64,000 bases of DNA from Neelides folsomi (lineage: Eukaryota; Arthropoda; Collembola; Neelipleona; Neelidae), in NCBI GenBank assembly GCA_034687125.1, contig JAQGBZ010000014.1, forward strand, positions 1 to 64,000, in the 5' to 3' direction. Below the pieces are notes generated by a model. That model did no database searches, had not been told where the DNA came from, and saw only the letters and a list, made by a program, of their open reading frames with translations. The position numbers were made by a program, and so were the translations under genes. Positions 13,250 through 25,656 of the stretch are shown here, one piece after another (positions within the stretch are counted from its first letter, which is position 1; the number at the start of each line of letters is the position of its first letter).

Positions 13250-15949
13250 ATATTTAGCATAAAATTTGTTGATTTACATACATATTTACAATGTTAAAAT
13301 AATTTTTATATAAGTTTAAGCTGTATTGTTCACTTAATACTTATTCTAGAATTTTATATAAATTGTATTACTTTTTAATATTTCTGGTGTAGTGCTAAAA
13401 GAAAAGAATTTAATTCTCATATGACTAAAATTGAATAAATTTACTAGTAGTTTTTATTATACTACTTATTCGAGTATTTTTTAGATCGCATTCATCTCAA
13501 TTTCAAAGAAAAGATTATAATTTTGGCATATTTTCAAATGTATTTGCCAAATGAGCACTTCTTAATGTACAACAATGCAACAAAGTAAGGATAAATAGGT
13601 AGACGAATTTAATGAGTTTAATGTGCATAAACGAAAACGTGTGGTCATTTTTTAAAAGGGAGAACGGTGTTTTAAGTCCATCTTATGATTCATATGCGGT
13701 TTAATTCGCTCAATTTATTTCATCTCACACCAAGTGGCTTCAAGTCATATCTTTTTTATTCCGACACTTAACATTATGAATACACGGATAAATACATACA
13801 TGCATAGGATATAAGAAGTCAAATAGAAGACACGATTTTTATGCCGAGTTGCACATTTAGCTCTCATTTCATTTAAACTACTTTTGATCATTGCCTTTTT
13901 CATTTGAGGTATCAAGGCATAACATTCGTGAATTAATAGCTGAAAAGTGAATTCTCATTCGAATAACAATAAACTCAAAGTTTCTCTAATATTGGCATTT
14001 TATGCCAAACCATACTGATAGAATATGAGTGTATTGGAAATATGAAAATACATAATATTTATGTAAGTAATACATATATAAATACCAATACATTTTTGAT
14101 GCAAATAATTAAAAAATTAATATAATATTCTTCATTATTTCCATTTAAGATATACGTAGTAGGTGTGTTATATGCATAAATCCTCGATATTCGCATATTA
14201 TATACGCAGAATTATTTTCTTGTCCTTAGCATTCACCTACATAAGCCTACATTAAGCCTTGTTCTAATGGAGTAATAAAAAACAAAACGATTCTTCCATT
14301 ATAGTATGTTAAGTATAAAAGTAAAAGAGAGCGATGAAAAGATAAAAGATCTCTTGATGTCATCTCCATCCATTGGTCTCAGACTCTTGTCAATCAAAGC
14401 AAATAAATCTTGATTTGAAATTAATTTGAACTTTAACCTTGTTTTATATTGAGAACACTCATCATATCATTTCATTCATTGACGAGGATTTGGACTAAGG
14501 GGTTTAGGGCTAATATTCAGGGCGGGGTAGACACGATTCTCCAACTCTTTTCCTCCGGCTCTCTTTTTTCCTCTCTCGAATAAAGCTTAATTAAACCAGC
14601 TTCTCATTCCTCTGCTCTTCTGTTCTGAAGATAAAAGCGTTTCGGAACTAATCCTCTCATCAATCCCCCTTTGTTTGTCAATGTCATCGAGAAAGTCAAG
14701 AGCCCATTTATCTCCATGTCTCGTTCGAAGTTGATTAACTTGATGAACCTTCCACAAACACTTTTTTAAAATAAATTGTAAGATAAGCCATAATCATTTA
14801 TTATTGGTATAAACATTGGTGAGATATTACTAATTTTTGAAATGAATTATGGGAAATAAAAGTTGATTCATAATTTAAAATTAGAAATTTTGTTCATAAT
14901 TTAAAGTCGTCACTTTGTTCGAGTGTTGTTAATCATTTATTAATTAATTTTCCAAGTTTGAATACGAAGGCGAGAGGAAGTTTGGAGAACGCAAAAGTTA
15001 TCAATTATTCAAAACAGCGGGTTTTGATGAAGGATCTCATGTAAAATTAGCCATATGAACATTTCCTTATTCTCTTAAGATTTCACTCTTTACTTTTATA
15101 AACTTTATGATAAAGTTTCTCTGTCCAATGAAGGTAGCGAACAATTACAAGTTGTAGTGCCATTTAATGAACAATTCTCAACTCTTTCGCCCTCAAGTTA
15201 CCAAGATGTAAATTTTGAATAACCTCATTAAAACTCAAATTCAAACTTCTCACACAACTTTTCTCTTGGAATTGTTCACTCTTCAAGGAATGCTCTCATT
15301 CTCACTTTACATTCAATTTTCTGTTTATTATCCAAAAATTTCTATACCTAATACATAGAGTACTCTATATTTACATGTTTATCTTTATATCCAACTTCAA
15401 CCCATACCACTAAAGAAATATGAAAGAAGGCTATACTGACATATATTCATTATAACCTATCTGTATAATGATTCAAAAAATGGAAAATGCTGAAAAATAA
15501 TGGGAGGATGGAAGGAGGATGTATGGTACATTCATTCATACGATCATTAGATTCTATAGATCTAGTCCTGAACGAAAGATTTGTGTTCGCTTAGAAAAAT
15601 AGCCCATGGAAAAATGGTCAATGTGTGCGGTGAAACTTCTTATAGAGAAATGTTTAAAGGAACCGAGTTGTCAATAGAACGACCGTTACTTGGAAAAAGA
15701 TGAGTTGAAGGTAAAGTCCACAGAGTCGGTGTTAAATCTTATATTTGTACTACCTTCCTGACTTGTGAGTTTGTGGTGAATAAGTAAATGTATGGAAATG
15801 TATTAACTGGGCAATTAAAAGCTGACCTGGCCCGTGAGAGAAAATGAGCTCAATAATAGATGTATGTGGGCGAGCCGTTATTAAAATGACTTCTTCCAAA
15901 CTGCGGCATTAGCTGAAGAGGAAATAAGAAATAATTGTAAATTAGGGAT
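13250..15949. other. Intergenic region downstream of M3 peptidase
   Basis: About 2.7 kb of A+T-rich DNA. It begins with the peptidase 3' UTR (AATAAA at 13434-13439). The remainder shows no open frame with splice support, no RNA gene signature and no clear repeat. Confidence 0.5.
13434..13439 (+). terminator. Poly(A) signal candidate, M3 peptidase
   Basis: AATAAA hexamer 185 nt after the peptidase stop codon. The assignment rests on position only. Confidence 0.45.
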
Positions 15950-15972
15950 TCAAATGAGCCGGAGGAAATTGA

Positions 15973-15980
15973 TATATAAA
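15973..15980 (+). promoter_or_regulatory. TATA box candidate for the secreted Lys/Gly/Asn-repeat gene
   Basis: TATATAAA at the upstream edge of a more G+C-rich stretch (about 15980-16500) that precedes the gene starting at 16811. If used, it implies a long or spliced 5' UTR. The stretch has short open frames on both strands but no convincing protein. Confidence 0.35.
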
Positions 15981-16810
15981 AGAAGGAGAACACGGATTTG
16001 GGTTCGCCTTCGCATCTTTGGAAAAGTGGAGAAGCGAGCGAGTGAGTTTGAGCCAAACTGGTCTTTTCACACTCTTTTCTGCTATCTTTTCCTTGTGGAG
16101 TTTGGGGAGAAGAAGACGTCTCGATCTCCACACATACTAACTATTATCTCTATTGTGTCTCGGTTGATTCTGCATTGGAAATTGGAAGGGACTTCTTCAT
16201 CCTACTTTCCATCTCCAACAACGATTCTCCGTCAGCGTAGTTTATTTAATACTCAATGAGAATTCAGATCAGGCTTATTGAGAGGAGATCAACTTGTTTC
16301 ACGCTCCTCTGAGAGAATCAGTCTGGTCCTCAATCCTGAGAAAAATGAGCCATCTCCCCCTCTGAAACCACCTTATCATTCACAACACTCGCCCTCTCAA
16401 TCGACTCTGTTGACATTCGAACAAGTGATACGAGTTAATGTGGTAGTAGGATCATGTGAAGAACCTCGTAACAAAACTCAAAACAAAGTGACACACTAAA
16501 TATTTCGCCGATTATCCTACATTTAAATTATTATATACTACCAGAGGGGAAAGACATTAAAACAATTCAACTTGTCTGCATTGTTGGATTAATTGGTTGT
16601 AGCACAAAGTACATCCTTTTCCTTTTTCAGTTCCTTTCATTCTTCCAAGACTTAAAACTCTGTTTGGAACCAAAGTTGTAAAGTTTGAATTAAGGACATC
16701 AATATTTTATTTACTTCTATCACATTGTATTGTGAGAAACAGTGAGAGAATTTTAAAAGGTTAAATTACAAGTGTAAAGTGCCAAAGAGCTCATTTGAGC
16801 CATCAAAACA
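15981..16810. other. Probable 5' leader region of the secreted repeat-protein gene
   Basis: This segment is richer in G+C than its surroundings from about 15980 to 16500, then A+T-rich up to the start codon at 16811. The open frames in it lack domain or splice support, so I treat it as leader or promoter DNA. Confidence 0.35.
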
Positions 16811-19188
16811 ATGGTGAGAGGAAAAATTAATTTCCTCTTCTTCGTCCTCTTTGCATTTGCCCTGTCTCAAGTTACCTCTTTGAATGTGAAAAACGGAACG
16901 AGTAAAGGAAATGCGAGTCGCACAACAGTGAGTCCAAGTGTTGGTCCAAAGAAGCCCAGTGATCTTCAAGTCATAATTAAAAGAGTTGATGTGAACAATG
17001 AGACTTTAACCGAAGCCCTCACACCGAAACAACCTCACGTAAAACCCGAAGAACATGAAAATGAAGCAAAGCCAACAAAAAACGATGAAGCGCCTTCTGA
17101 AACAGAAGGGAGTTCTTCAAATGCAGAAGATGAATCTGTGCGAATTCAAGATATTCTCCGACAGATATTTCACGGTAATCAAATTTTTAATTTTTTATTA
17201 AAATCCATACGACTATAATAAAATATATTTAAATTAAGCAATAAGACCAAAAATTAAAAGGACCATCAACGACTGTATAGAAAGAAACATTTGTGAAGAA
17301 ACAGTCTCACATTCCTTTTGAGTCCTATAAACCTAATTAATTGTAAGTATATTAGTTAGAAGGTGAATACAAATTTGTATATCAAAGATGTTTCTCAACA
17401 GATGAACTCGAAGATGGAGAAGAGGAAGAAGAGGATTTTGAAGAACGAGAAGACTTGTCAAGAATGGGTCCAATTGAAGAGATCGACAGATCAGCTGTCA
17501 ACTCAAGAAAAGGGCGGGCTCGAGTTGAAGAAGATATGGAGGATGATGAGTCAGAAGCAGAAATGATTCACAGAGCAGGAGCTCCGAAGGTAAAAGGAGC
17601 CAAAGGACAAGCCAATCCGAATAACAAAGAAGCGAAAGGCGCCGTAAAGGGCCAAAAACAAGGAGGACCTCAAGGGGTCAAAAATGCGAGGCCGAACGGA
17701 GGAGCAGTCGGGAAAGGAAATAAACATGGATCCAAAGGTGGAAAAACGACAGATCTTGCCAAATACAACAATTACATGGATGCTGTTCTCAAGCGGATGA
17801 ATTCTCTCATTCGGTCAAAGCGGATGGATCCATTAAGGGTTAATTTGTACGCAAGTCCTTCAAATGACCAAAGCGATGAGGAAAAGTCTCCTTCTAAATC
17901 CGGCGGGGGCAAAAAGAAAAATAAAGGGAAACGAACTCACGGGAACAACAAAGCAAGACAAAATCCGGAAGAGGAGGATGAAGAAGGCCCCGTTCATAGT
18001 GTGAATGTCAAAGCTCGTAGACACATCCGGTAAATATTGCTTACCTGATAATTTAATAAATATTGTTTTTCTATTTAATCCGCTCAATCAACCTTTTAGT
18101 GGTTGTGATAAATGGACTTTTGATTTTTTCAGATCTGCGTTGGCCAACATGACTCGCCCAATTGCCCTAGGTGGGAGGATACCTTTTAATAAACGGCCAT
18201 TTGTTGGGGACAATGACGATCCTGAACATTCTCGCCATGATCTTACCGAAGCGGATACTCACGAAGGAGCTGAATCCGATTCTCATACTGATGCCGAGAC
18301 CGAAACGGAGACCGAGAAAGATGAGGAAGAAGATCGGGCCGGACTTCGTGGGAGTAAAAAGGAGAAGAAGGGGAAGAAAGGAGAGAAAGTTGAAGGGAAC
18401 GGAACAGCGATCAAACCGCCAGGAAATTCAGGGAATAAGCCCGGGCCGAAAGGGAATATGAGCACTAAAGGAAATCCAAACAAAGGGAATGGAAACGTAA
18501 AGGGAAATCCGAACACAAATGGAAATCCGAATGCAAAGGGAAATCCGAATGCAAAGGGAAATCCAAATGCAAAAGGGAATGGAAATGGGAAAAATAAGAA
18601 GCAGAAGCAAAAGGAACAACAAGAGGGAAGTGGAGCACAAGGGCCAAGACCAACAAGAGGAATCCTCCACGGTCTCTCAACACTCAAAAGAGACGGGAAT
18701 GTGAATGTCGTGAGACAAGGAGACAAAGTGAGGATTGTTAGAGCAAGATTCTTCCTTGGACCTGTAGCTCTTGAAATTCTTCCAAAGGTTTAATTCATCA
18801 ATTTAATTAACTTAATAATTTTAATTCTCTACAAACTAATCATAATTATAATTTAATAATAATTTACTAATTATAATGTGTATTTTAGAAAGGTAAAGTG
18901 GGAGGAAATGAAGGAACTGGTGCAACAGCAACTGCTCCTCAACTCCGTGGAATTCTAGAAGTTCGACTGAAGCAAAAGAGTCCAACGAGGATCAGAAAAC
19001 TCCGAGTGTTCCCTCCGAAGAAAGTCAGCGTGGCGGGCGACACGAGGAGTCCGGGACTTAAAGGGAAAGGGAAAAGCTACGGGAAAGTGACACCGATGGC
19101 GACGGCTCGTCTTCGTCAAGTTGCAAATCAAGTCGTTCGTTTTGCGGATAACATTAAAACCGACAAAGGGAACGGGCCGAGACCATGA
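16811..19188 (+). CDS. Secreted charged Lys/Gly/Asn-repeat protein, unknown function
   Basis: I do not recognise a family. Four exons (16811-17174, 17402-18029, 18133-18787, 18889-19188) join in phase to 648 residues. It starts with a clear signal peptide (FLFFVLFAFALSQVTS, residues about 8-23). Then follow an acidic Glu/Asp stretch (about 122-150), a Lys/Gly-rich part (190-260), a short conserved-looking segment with YNNYMDAVLKRMN, an acidic Glu/Thr/Asp stretch, and Lys-Gly-Asn-Pro repeats (about 425-490) encoded by an 18-bp tandem unit. The C-terminal quarter is basic, and a sequence starting RGIL occurs twice (TRGILHGL near 513, LRGILEVR in exon 4), possibly a duplicated module. No transmembrane segment follows the signal. 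It is presumably secreted, perhaps an extracellular-matrix or cuticle-associated polyelectrolyte; that role is inference. Confidence 0.85.
18463..18590 (+). repeat. 18-bp tandem repeat inside the secreted repeat protein
   Basis: Tandem copies of an 18-bp unit close to GGAAATCCGAATGCAAAG, encoding Gly-Asn-Pro-Asn-Ala-Lys. The central copies are nearly identical and the outer ones degenerate (NPNKGNGN, NPNTNG). Near-identity at the DNA level suggests recent unit expansion rather than only protein-level selection. Confidence 0.85.
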
Positions 19189-22071
19189 TGAGCTTCCTCA
19201 AGGAGTGTAAATTAATTAACCACTTACCATACAACCAAGTTAAAGAGTTAAAGACAAAACCTCAATTGTTTAAAGTACACCGTTCTCTTTACGACCAGGA
19301 TGAATGGTGAGCATTTTAACTCATTATTACTGCTTTTATTTGTATTATGCATGAATGAGAAATGAAATAGACTTTTAGTCCAAACATGTCATGTATTATT
19401 TATAAATTTTAAGTATTTATTTAAACACCAATTTCCTCATTTGTGTATGTATTTAGTTAAAGTTGAACGAAAACTTTAACATAAATATTTTGTGTACATT
19501 ATGCATAAATAAATATGTCTAATTAGAATACCCTATTAAACTTAAGTTAGCACGAGCGTTGTTTTATATTTTCTACACCTAATAAATCCTATTTAGACTG
19601 AATACTTTTTACATTTATATTTAATTGTATTATACCTATAATATATTTCACATTTTATTTCCATTTTACATTTTAATGACTTTTAACACACTTTGTATTT
19701 ATTATTTTTCTTACTAGCATACATAGTAGGGTTAATATACTTATATTAATCAATTTATGACCTTGTACGTATGAACTTAAGTATTTATTATTTAATGCTA
19801 TGAGTGTATTAACGTTTACGCTGTATCTGTATACAATGTGTTTAGGTATTTTCTTCATTTGGTATTTTTTACGTACAATTAATTAATGCGTAAGTACGTC
19901 TTTAGCAGTCTGAACTATTAGATTGAACTGTATTAAATGTTCTATTAGATGCATTATTAGTAAGATATCCCATAAAAATTATAGCTATTAATAAGTACTT
20001 GAATAATAAACATCAATTATCTTACTCGTATAAATGAGATTAACAACATAAGATACATAAATATGTAAAGTTAATGATTACAGTAATTCCTTCTTCATTA
20101 ATGAAAAGTAAAAAAATTGAATCTTGCGTAAAGGTTGACGATGTTCACAATAATGTTAATTTACAATTTGAAATTAAATTAAAACACTACAGACTGTAAC
20201 ATATTAAATCTTAACATTTATCCAAATATGGAATGGAATGTAATAAAAAGTTAAATGAACAAACGCTCTTGTTGAATTTCATGAATGTACATCATGTACT
20301 TATTTAAGTAACATACACTTAATAATTTTCAGTTAGATACACCTCATATTTACTCAAATTTAATCTTATTAAATATTATAGAAGATATCAAAATATGTAA
20401 CATAATAGATTGGAACATGAGATGCGAATTTAGATAAAATAATTATTTAGTTAGCTATAAGTCAATTAATTTTAAATCACTCATCATAGCATAGAAATCT
20501 CAAGTGAAGTTGGACAAGGACGGTAAAAATGATTGAAAATTGATTAATCCTATTAATTATACTTATCATAAAGTATAATAGAGACAGACTTAAAAGTATG
20601 TTTAATTATAACCATTAGGTCTCTGAATATTACCAAAGTTGCCGTTTCAGCTTTGAGACTTTGAGAGTACTAGCCATATTATGTTGAATTGAATTGATAA
20701 GTAGTTAACTTATTGACACCATTTTGATTCAAATTGAACACACGAAGACATTTTGACGGTTAATTTATGATTGAATTGGAAACTTTTCTTTTGCAGATTA
20801 ATACAACTAACTGGGTGGAACAATGCCCAAGTAAATATAAAATTTTCAATTATTTCTTTGGGGAAAATTCCCTAGAAATCCTGTAGTAGTTATATATTAT
20901 ACAAATCAAATAAATATAAAATATAATAAATACATTTCTCAAATAATATAATAATGAATAACAATATGCAATGATAAATTCCATCAATCTATTTAATTTC
21001 GACTACTGTATAACTCATCTTAAAAATAAATCTCATATTATTGGAACACGTAAAGAAGAGCCTAATAGGTAGAAAGAATGTTCGTTTGAAATCATTTTAT
21101 ATCATCAAAGACCACAAGTTTGCTTCGCCAAACAATCACAGCATTTTAAAATTCAATTATGCAAAATTGAATTTATTTAATTCATTTAAATTTATCAGTG
21201 CAATAAGGTCAGAAATGGGACTCCAATGATTATTTTACATTTTTAAGGCTGTTATTATATCATAAATGTATATTTTCCAAAAAATTTAATTTCCTAATGC
21301 TAAATAAATTTTTTTTGTATAATAATGTAAATATTAATATTATTTGATTCAAAGGAATATATAAAGATACAATCTCGTCAGAAATTGAAGTTTGGGCTTT
21401 ACAAGTAATTACTCTATTGTATTTTATTTTAATTGGACTGAAGAGAATCAATCAGTATATCCTAAATTACATTCTATCCTTCTTGTGATCTTTTCTCATA
21501 ATGTTTCGCACACATGATATGTTTAGTAGATAACACGGGTTAATTATAAGTCAGTAATCAGTAAGTATACCAGTATGTTATTTAATATCAAAGAGCAAAA
21601 TATCGAGATCGAATTTGTGACAAACTAATTGTGGATTAAAAATTGGCCTAATTAAATTCCAAAAAACATGCGAGTCTGACCATATAACATAATATGTTAT
21701 ATGCATAATATGTTTAATTCTTATAACTTATATAACGGTAATAAAGACTCGTAAGATTTCTTGCAAAAGTTACAATTACATACAATATGGGTAGCTAGAT
21801 AAATGACTGAATAATTTATTAATAAATAGCTGACAAGTAATGCGTCTTTGTTCAATTCTAATTATAATATACATATTGTGCATCTTTTTTTCCACTTAAC
21901 AAAATTACATTGTTCTAATTCTAATCTAAGTATTAGGTAGCTATATTTGATGTAAACTAAACAAACGAATTATTCGAATAATCAATAATCATAATAACTA
22001 AAAATAAATTAAACAAATATATAAACTATCTGTATTATTAAATTCAATAGAAAAACTCCAATCATTATTCT
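19189..22071. other. Intergenic region between convergent secreted-protein and TEX2 genes
   Basis: 2.9 kb of very A+T-rich DNA. The first part is probably the 3' UTR of the upstream gene, with AATAAA at 19508-19513. I see no supported gene; the open frames around 19673-19858 and 21041-21451 are short and of A+T-driven composition. Confidence 0.5.
19508..19513 (+). terminator. Poly(A) signal candidate, secreted repeat-protein gene
   Basis: AATAAA about 320 nt after the stop codon at 19188. Placement only. Confidence 0.35.
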
Positions 22072-25000
22072 TTAGCTAGTTGTAGGAATTCTATGTTCAA
22101 GGAGAGCGATAGGTACGTCGTTCATATTTGGCATTACAGCAACTCTCTAAAAAGGTGTTAATAAATATTTAATATTGTTCAAACATTCATGCAAGATTTT
22201 TAATATTATATTAAAGTTTACACTCAATCCTAGTGTTAATTAAGAAAAGAAAAAGCAGCTAACAATAAATATTAAATTTTTGAAAAAATACAGAAATGCT
22301 ATTCAATACCTGAAATTCCAGAATAAGCTTCTTTTGTATCCAATCCGTCACTTGAGTTAAGTTAATGAATCTGTCCCCAAACTTGGGCTTAGCTGCGATT
22401 GTCATCATCGGATTTGTCCTGAATCCAAACCAAAGGCGATCAGTCGGTGGAGGTGGAATGTTCAGTGCCAGCGTTCCAGCGCAACTCTTGAGTGAAACTC
22501 CTAAGCAAATCGGTGTGTTTGCAACATGTCCAATTGCCTTCTTTACAACCCCAAGATCCGCAGCCACTTGGCCATATTTCGAAGAAACAAATCTCTCTGC
22601 AATTCTGAGTATTTTCTTCCCTTTGGAATTTTGCTGCACAGCAGAGTCAGAAAATGAGCCTGGTTCAATTGACCCATTTCCACCTGCATTATTCCCTTCA
22701 TTCCCTCCATGGTGAGCAACAACCTCATCGGGGTCGAATTCATCTTCAGAAGATTCTCCACTATCGTCAGCCTCAGAATCAAAGAGATAGGTTTTAAGAT
22801 GAGGAGAATTCATTGTGGGAGTCGGCTGCTCCTCTTTCCTTTCTTTCCTCTCGGTCCTTTCTTCTTGCTTTGCATTTGCCAATTCCTTTGATCCTTGTCC
22901 AATGACTGGAACTGAGCTGAAAGCCTGAACACCTTTTTCCTCCATATGCTTATTATTCCCTGCAATGGCGGAGTAAAGAACTTCTGGCTCGTCTAAACTG
23001 GGAGACTTTCGAAGTTTCAGCAGATTCAATTTAGTCTCCAATGTCACACTCAAATTCCCTTCATAGCTTATATCAAGATCGATCCAGAGTCCTTGACTAT
23101 CCACGGTTGGGTTTGAAGCTCTGAAAAAGTAGGAAATTTGGTTATTGCATAATACCTTTTTTCATATGCAGCATTTTGGCTAAACAATTCAACAAGTTCT
23201 GACTCTGTTCTTACAGTTCTATTAGGTTAAAAGTTAAATACTAAAACTAACAGTAATTGAAAGAATTTAAGCATTTAGAACTTTTAAATAAAAGTTTTTT
23301 TGTCCTTACCTATGAATTATTGGAATCGCAGTTCCAAGGTCTAACTCTTTAACAATAAGCTGTTCCAGAAAGGCTGGCCTTCTTATGTAATTGAATTTCT
23401 TTTGTATCATTCCATGAACGACTTCTTTCCAATAAGGACTCCGTAGAAAATCATAGAAAATTCTTCCAAGGAATGCATTGAGAAAAAGGGGACTCTGGGG
23501 GACCGTAATAACATGATCAATATCCGGAGTCGGAGTTCCCTTTCTTGACGATGAAGATGAACCCGGGCTTTGACTCGCTTGACTGGTCGTTTGTCCGCTA
23601 CTACTGCTATCAAAAATAGGTGCATATTCGGAAAAGGCCGAGTCGGGAAGGATGCGACGAAGATAATCTCGATAATGAATCAAAAGGTTTGCATCTTCTC
23701 CTTCTTTGGCCAAAGGTGAGATCTGCGGACCGTGGGAAGCTCCATTGAGGAGTCGACGAAGCCAAGCATCTTTTTCTCGATCTGTTCTTGTAAAGAAGTA
23801 AAGAGTTCTCTCGCCACAGTCTTCTCGCATGATTTCCTTCTTTTTGATGGCATGTGGAGGGTCACGAGATTCCCCATCGAGACTGTCTGTGCTCTCGGAA
23901 GGAGAAATTAAAGATGAAACGGAATTTGGTGGAAGAGTAATGGCAATTGGATATTTTTTACTCCAGGTTCTCTTCTTGGATAGTCCAACAGGGGCAAGGT
24001 ACACATGGGCTCCGCTTAAATTATAAATTGTGTGTTTGTTGAAATTAAATTCGGTGGTGATGGGAGGATCGTTGAAAAGACGCCTTTTTGGAATCCGATG
24101 TTTGGAATGGGGATATGAGAGAGTTAATTTCGATCCTTCGAGTTTAGCGAAAAGGACACGGCCCATGGTTAATTTGTACGTTAAAGGATCATAATCACCT
24201 TCCATTTCAGTCATCCAGCCCTTTAAATAAATTAAAAATAATCATAATATCGCATATTTAATTAAATGTGTGTATAGTTATATTATTATGAAAATAATTA
24301 TATAAATACGACAATTTAATATATTATAAAAATGTTAAAATTACAATTTACGTGAGTCCACTTACTTGTGATAAATCTTCCTGGTATTTATTTGCTCTGC
24401 TTGAAGGCAAAACCAGCGGAGATAGTTTGGGAGTTTCTTGGTTTTTGGGAACTTCTCTTGTCAACCCTTGATTGAATATCGTAGCAATCATAATTCCACA
24501 AATAAAGAAAAGAATGTTTGTCATGAATCCCAACGGTAAGAAAACGGCAATTGCGAAAATAGGAATGAAATATTTGATCCATTCGTGAGAACAAACGGAG
24601 TAAGCCATGGAAAACAAAAGATGTTCAACAGTGAGATCTTGAGTAGTGACAGGGTCAGGGGTTGGGGATCTCGGGAAATGATCTTCAGAGAAAAACTCCA
24701 CAAGTTGAGACGGACTTAATGAGAATGGCAAATTGTCGACATGTTCAGAATTTACCATTTCAAAATTCTCGTTGGTCATTTCCTGTGCTGGCTCTGGGAA
24801 GTCGAAAGACAAAGTGTCTTCCGAGTACAACTGCTGCTCCGTGGCTGAGAATCGGTAGACAGAAGTGGAACGGTCTTTGTGAGAGTTGCCATTCCCATTA
24901 TTTCCATTGGCAACTTCTTCTCCCACGTATTCCACAATGGGATTCTGAGGGAGGATCCCAGGCTCTTCGGGAATGAAGTGAGAGACGATGGACTTTCGCG

Positions 25001-25656
25001 ACATCCTATCCTCAATCCCTTTGATTATCTTCCCTTTGAGGTCCAGATCGAGAGACATGGACCGTTTGTCCCATTTGTTCGCCCATTTGTGCTTTAAGTA
25101 TTCTTTTAATGGAGAGACGTCTCCTCCAGTCCCACCGGGGGTTTGCTTTGGAGATTCAGGAAGAGATTGAGATTCTCCGAATTCATCTAGCAATTTAACA
25201 AAAATGAATAAACAATTTTATCAGTCAAAACAAACTTGATAAAATTTGTTATTCTGCGTAGTGTTATTGTATATGATAAGAACTTTAAATTTAAGATAAT
25301 TATAGCTTTAATCAATTTGACCAGACTCGACTAATTATTTAATTTATTTGTTTAGGTGTCAAAAATGATTATAAACTACATAACATTATTGTAACAATTA
25401 TTATAATTATATCAAATAAAAAATTCTAGAATCGTCGTTTAATGAAATAATTTTAATTGCGTAATATACCTGGAGTTGTTTCTTCAATTTTTTCTCTTAT
25501 TTCTTCAATCTCTTCACTATCCGGACTGAACCGAAATGAAGGGAATGATGTCGATGTTGTAGTGGAATTGGTGGAGCCTTTATTCACAAGGCCACCTAAA
25601 GAGATTATCTTTGGTTTCTTCGACTCTGAACTTGGACCAGATGCTGACGAGGACAT
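22072..25656 (-). CDS. TEX2: TEX2-like SMP-domain lipid-transfer protein
   Basis: TEX2 (yeast Nvj2 family) is an ER membrane protein that moves lipids at membrane contact sites. Five coding exons, 25656-25470, 25186-24366, 24220-23310, 23120-22310 and 22146-22072, join in phase to 934 residues. In order: a disordered Ser/Glu-rich N-terminus; a hydrophobic hairpin at about 268-301 (IFAIAVFLPLGFMTNILFF); a PH-like domain at about 337-495 starting GWMTEMEGDYDP and including TFNFTRT-type strands and the RTDREKDAWLRR helix; then the SMP domain at about 579-910 with NAFLGRIFYDFL, SQGLWIDLDISYEG, NIPPPPTDRLWFGFR and TDWIQKKL. The last exon encodes the short tail with VMPNMNDV, conserved in animal TEX2. 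Domain order matches vertebrate TEX2, but the N-terminus is shorter. An acidic Ser/Glu insert (SGESSEDEFDPDE) sits inside the SMP domain at the place where vertebrate TEX2 also has one. Confidence 0.95.

Noticed and set aside
15954-16259. 101-codon open frame upstream of the secreted repeat gene, with an antisense frame of similar length
   Set aside because: No signal, domain or splice support. It follows a TATA box and fits a 5' leader or promoter better.
18500-18580. Asn-Pro-Asn-Ala repeats resembling a parasite surface antigen
   Set aside because: The repeat sits in a Lys/Gly-rich arthropod-type gene with spliceosomal introns. The similarity is only low-complexity convergence.
18283-18726. 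Phe/Pro-rich 147-codon frame antisense to the secreted repeat gene
   Set aside because: It is the mirror of the Lys/Gly/Asn coding repeats, a composition artefact.
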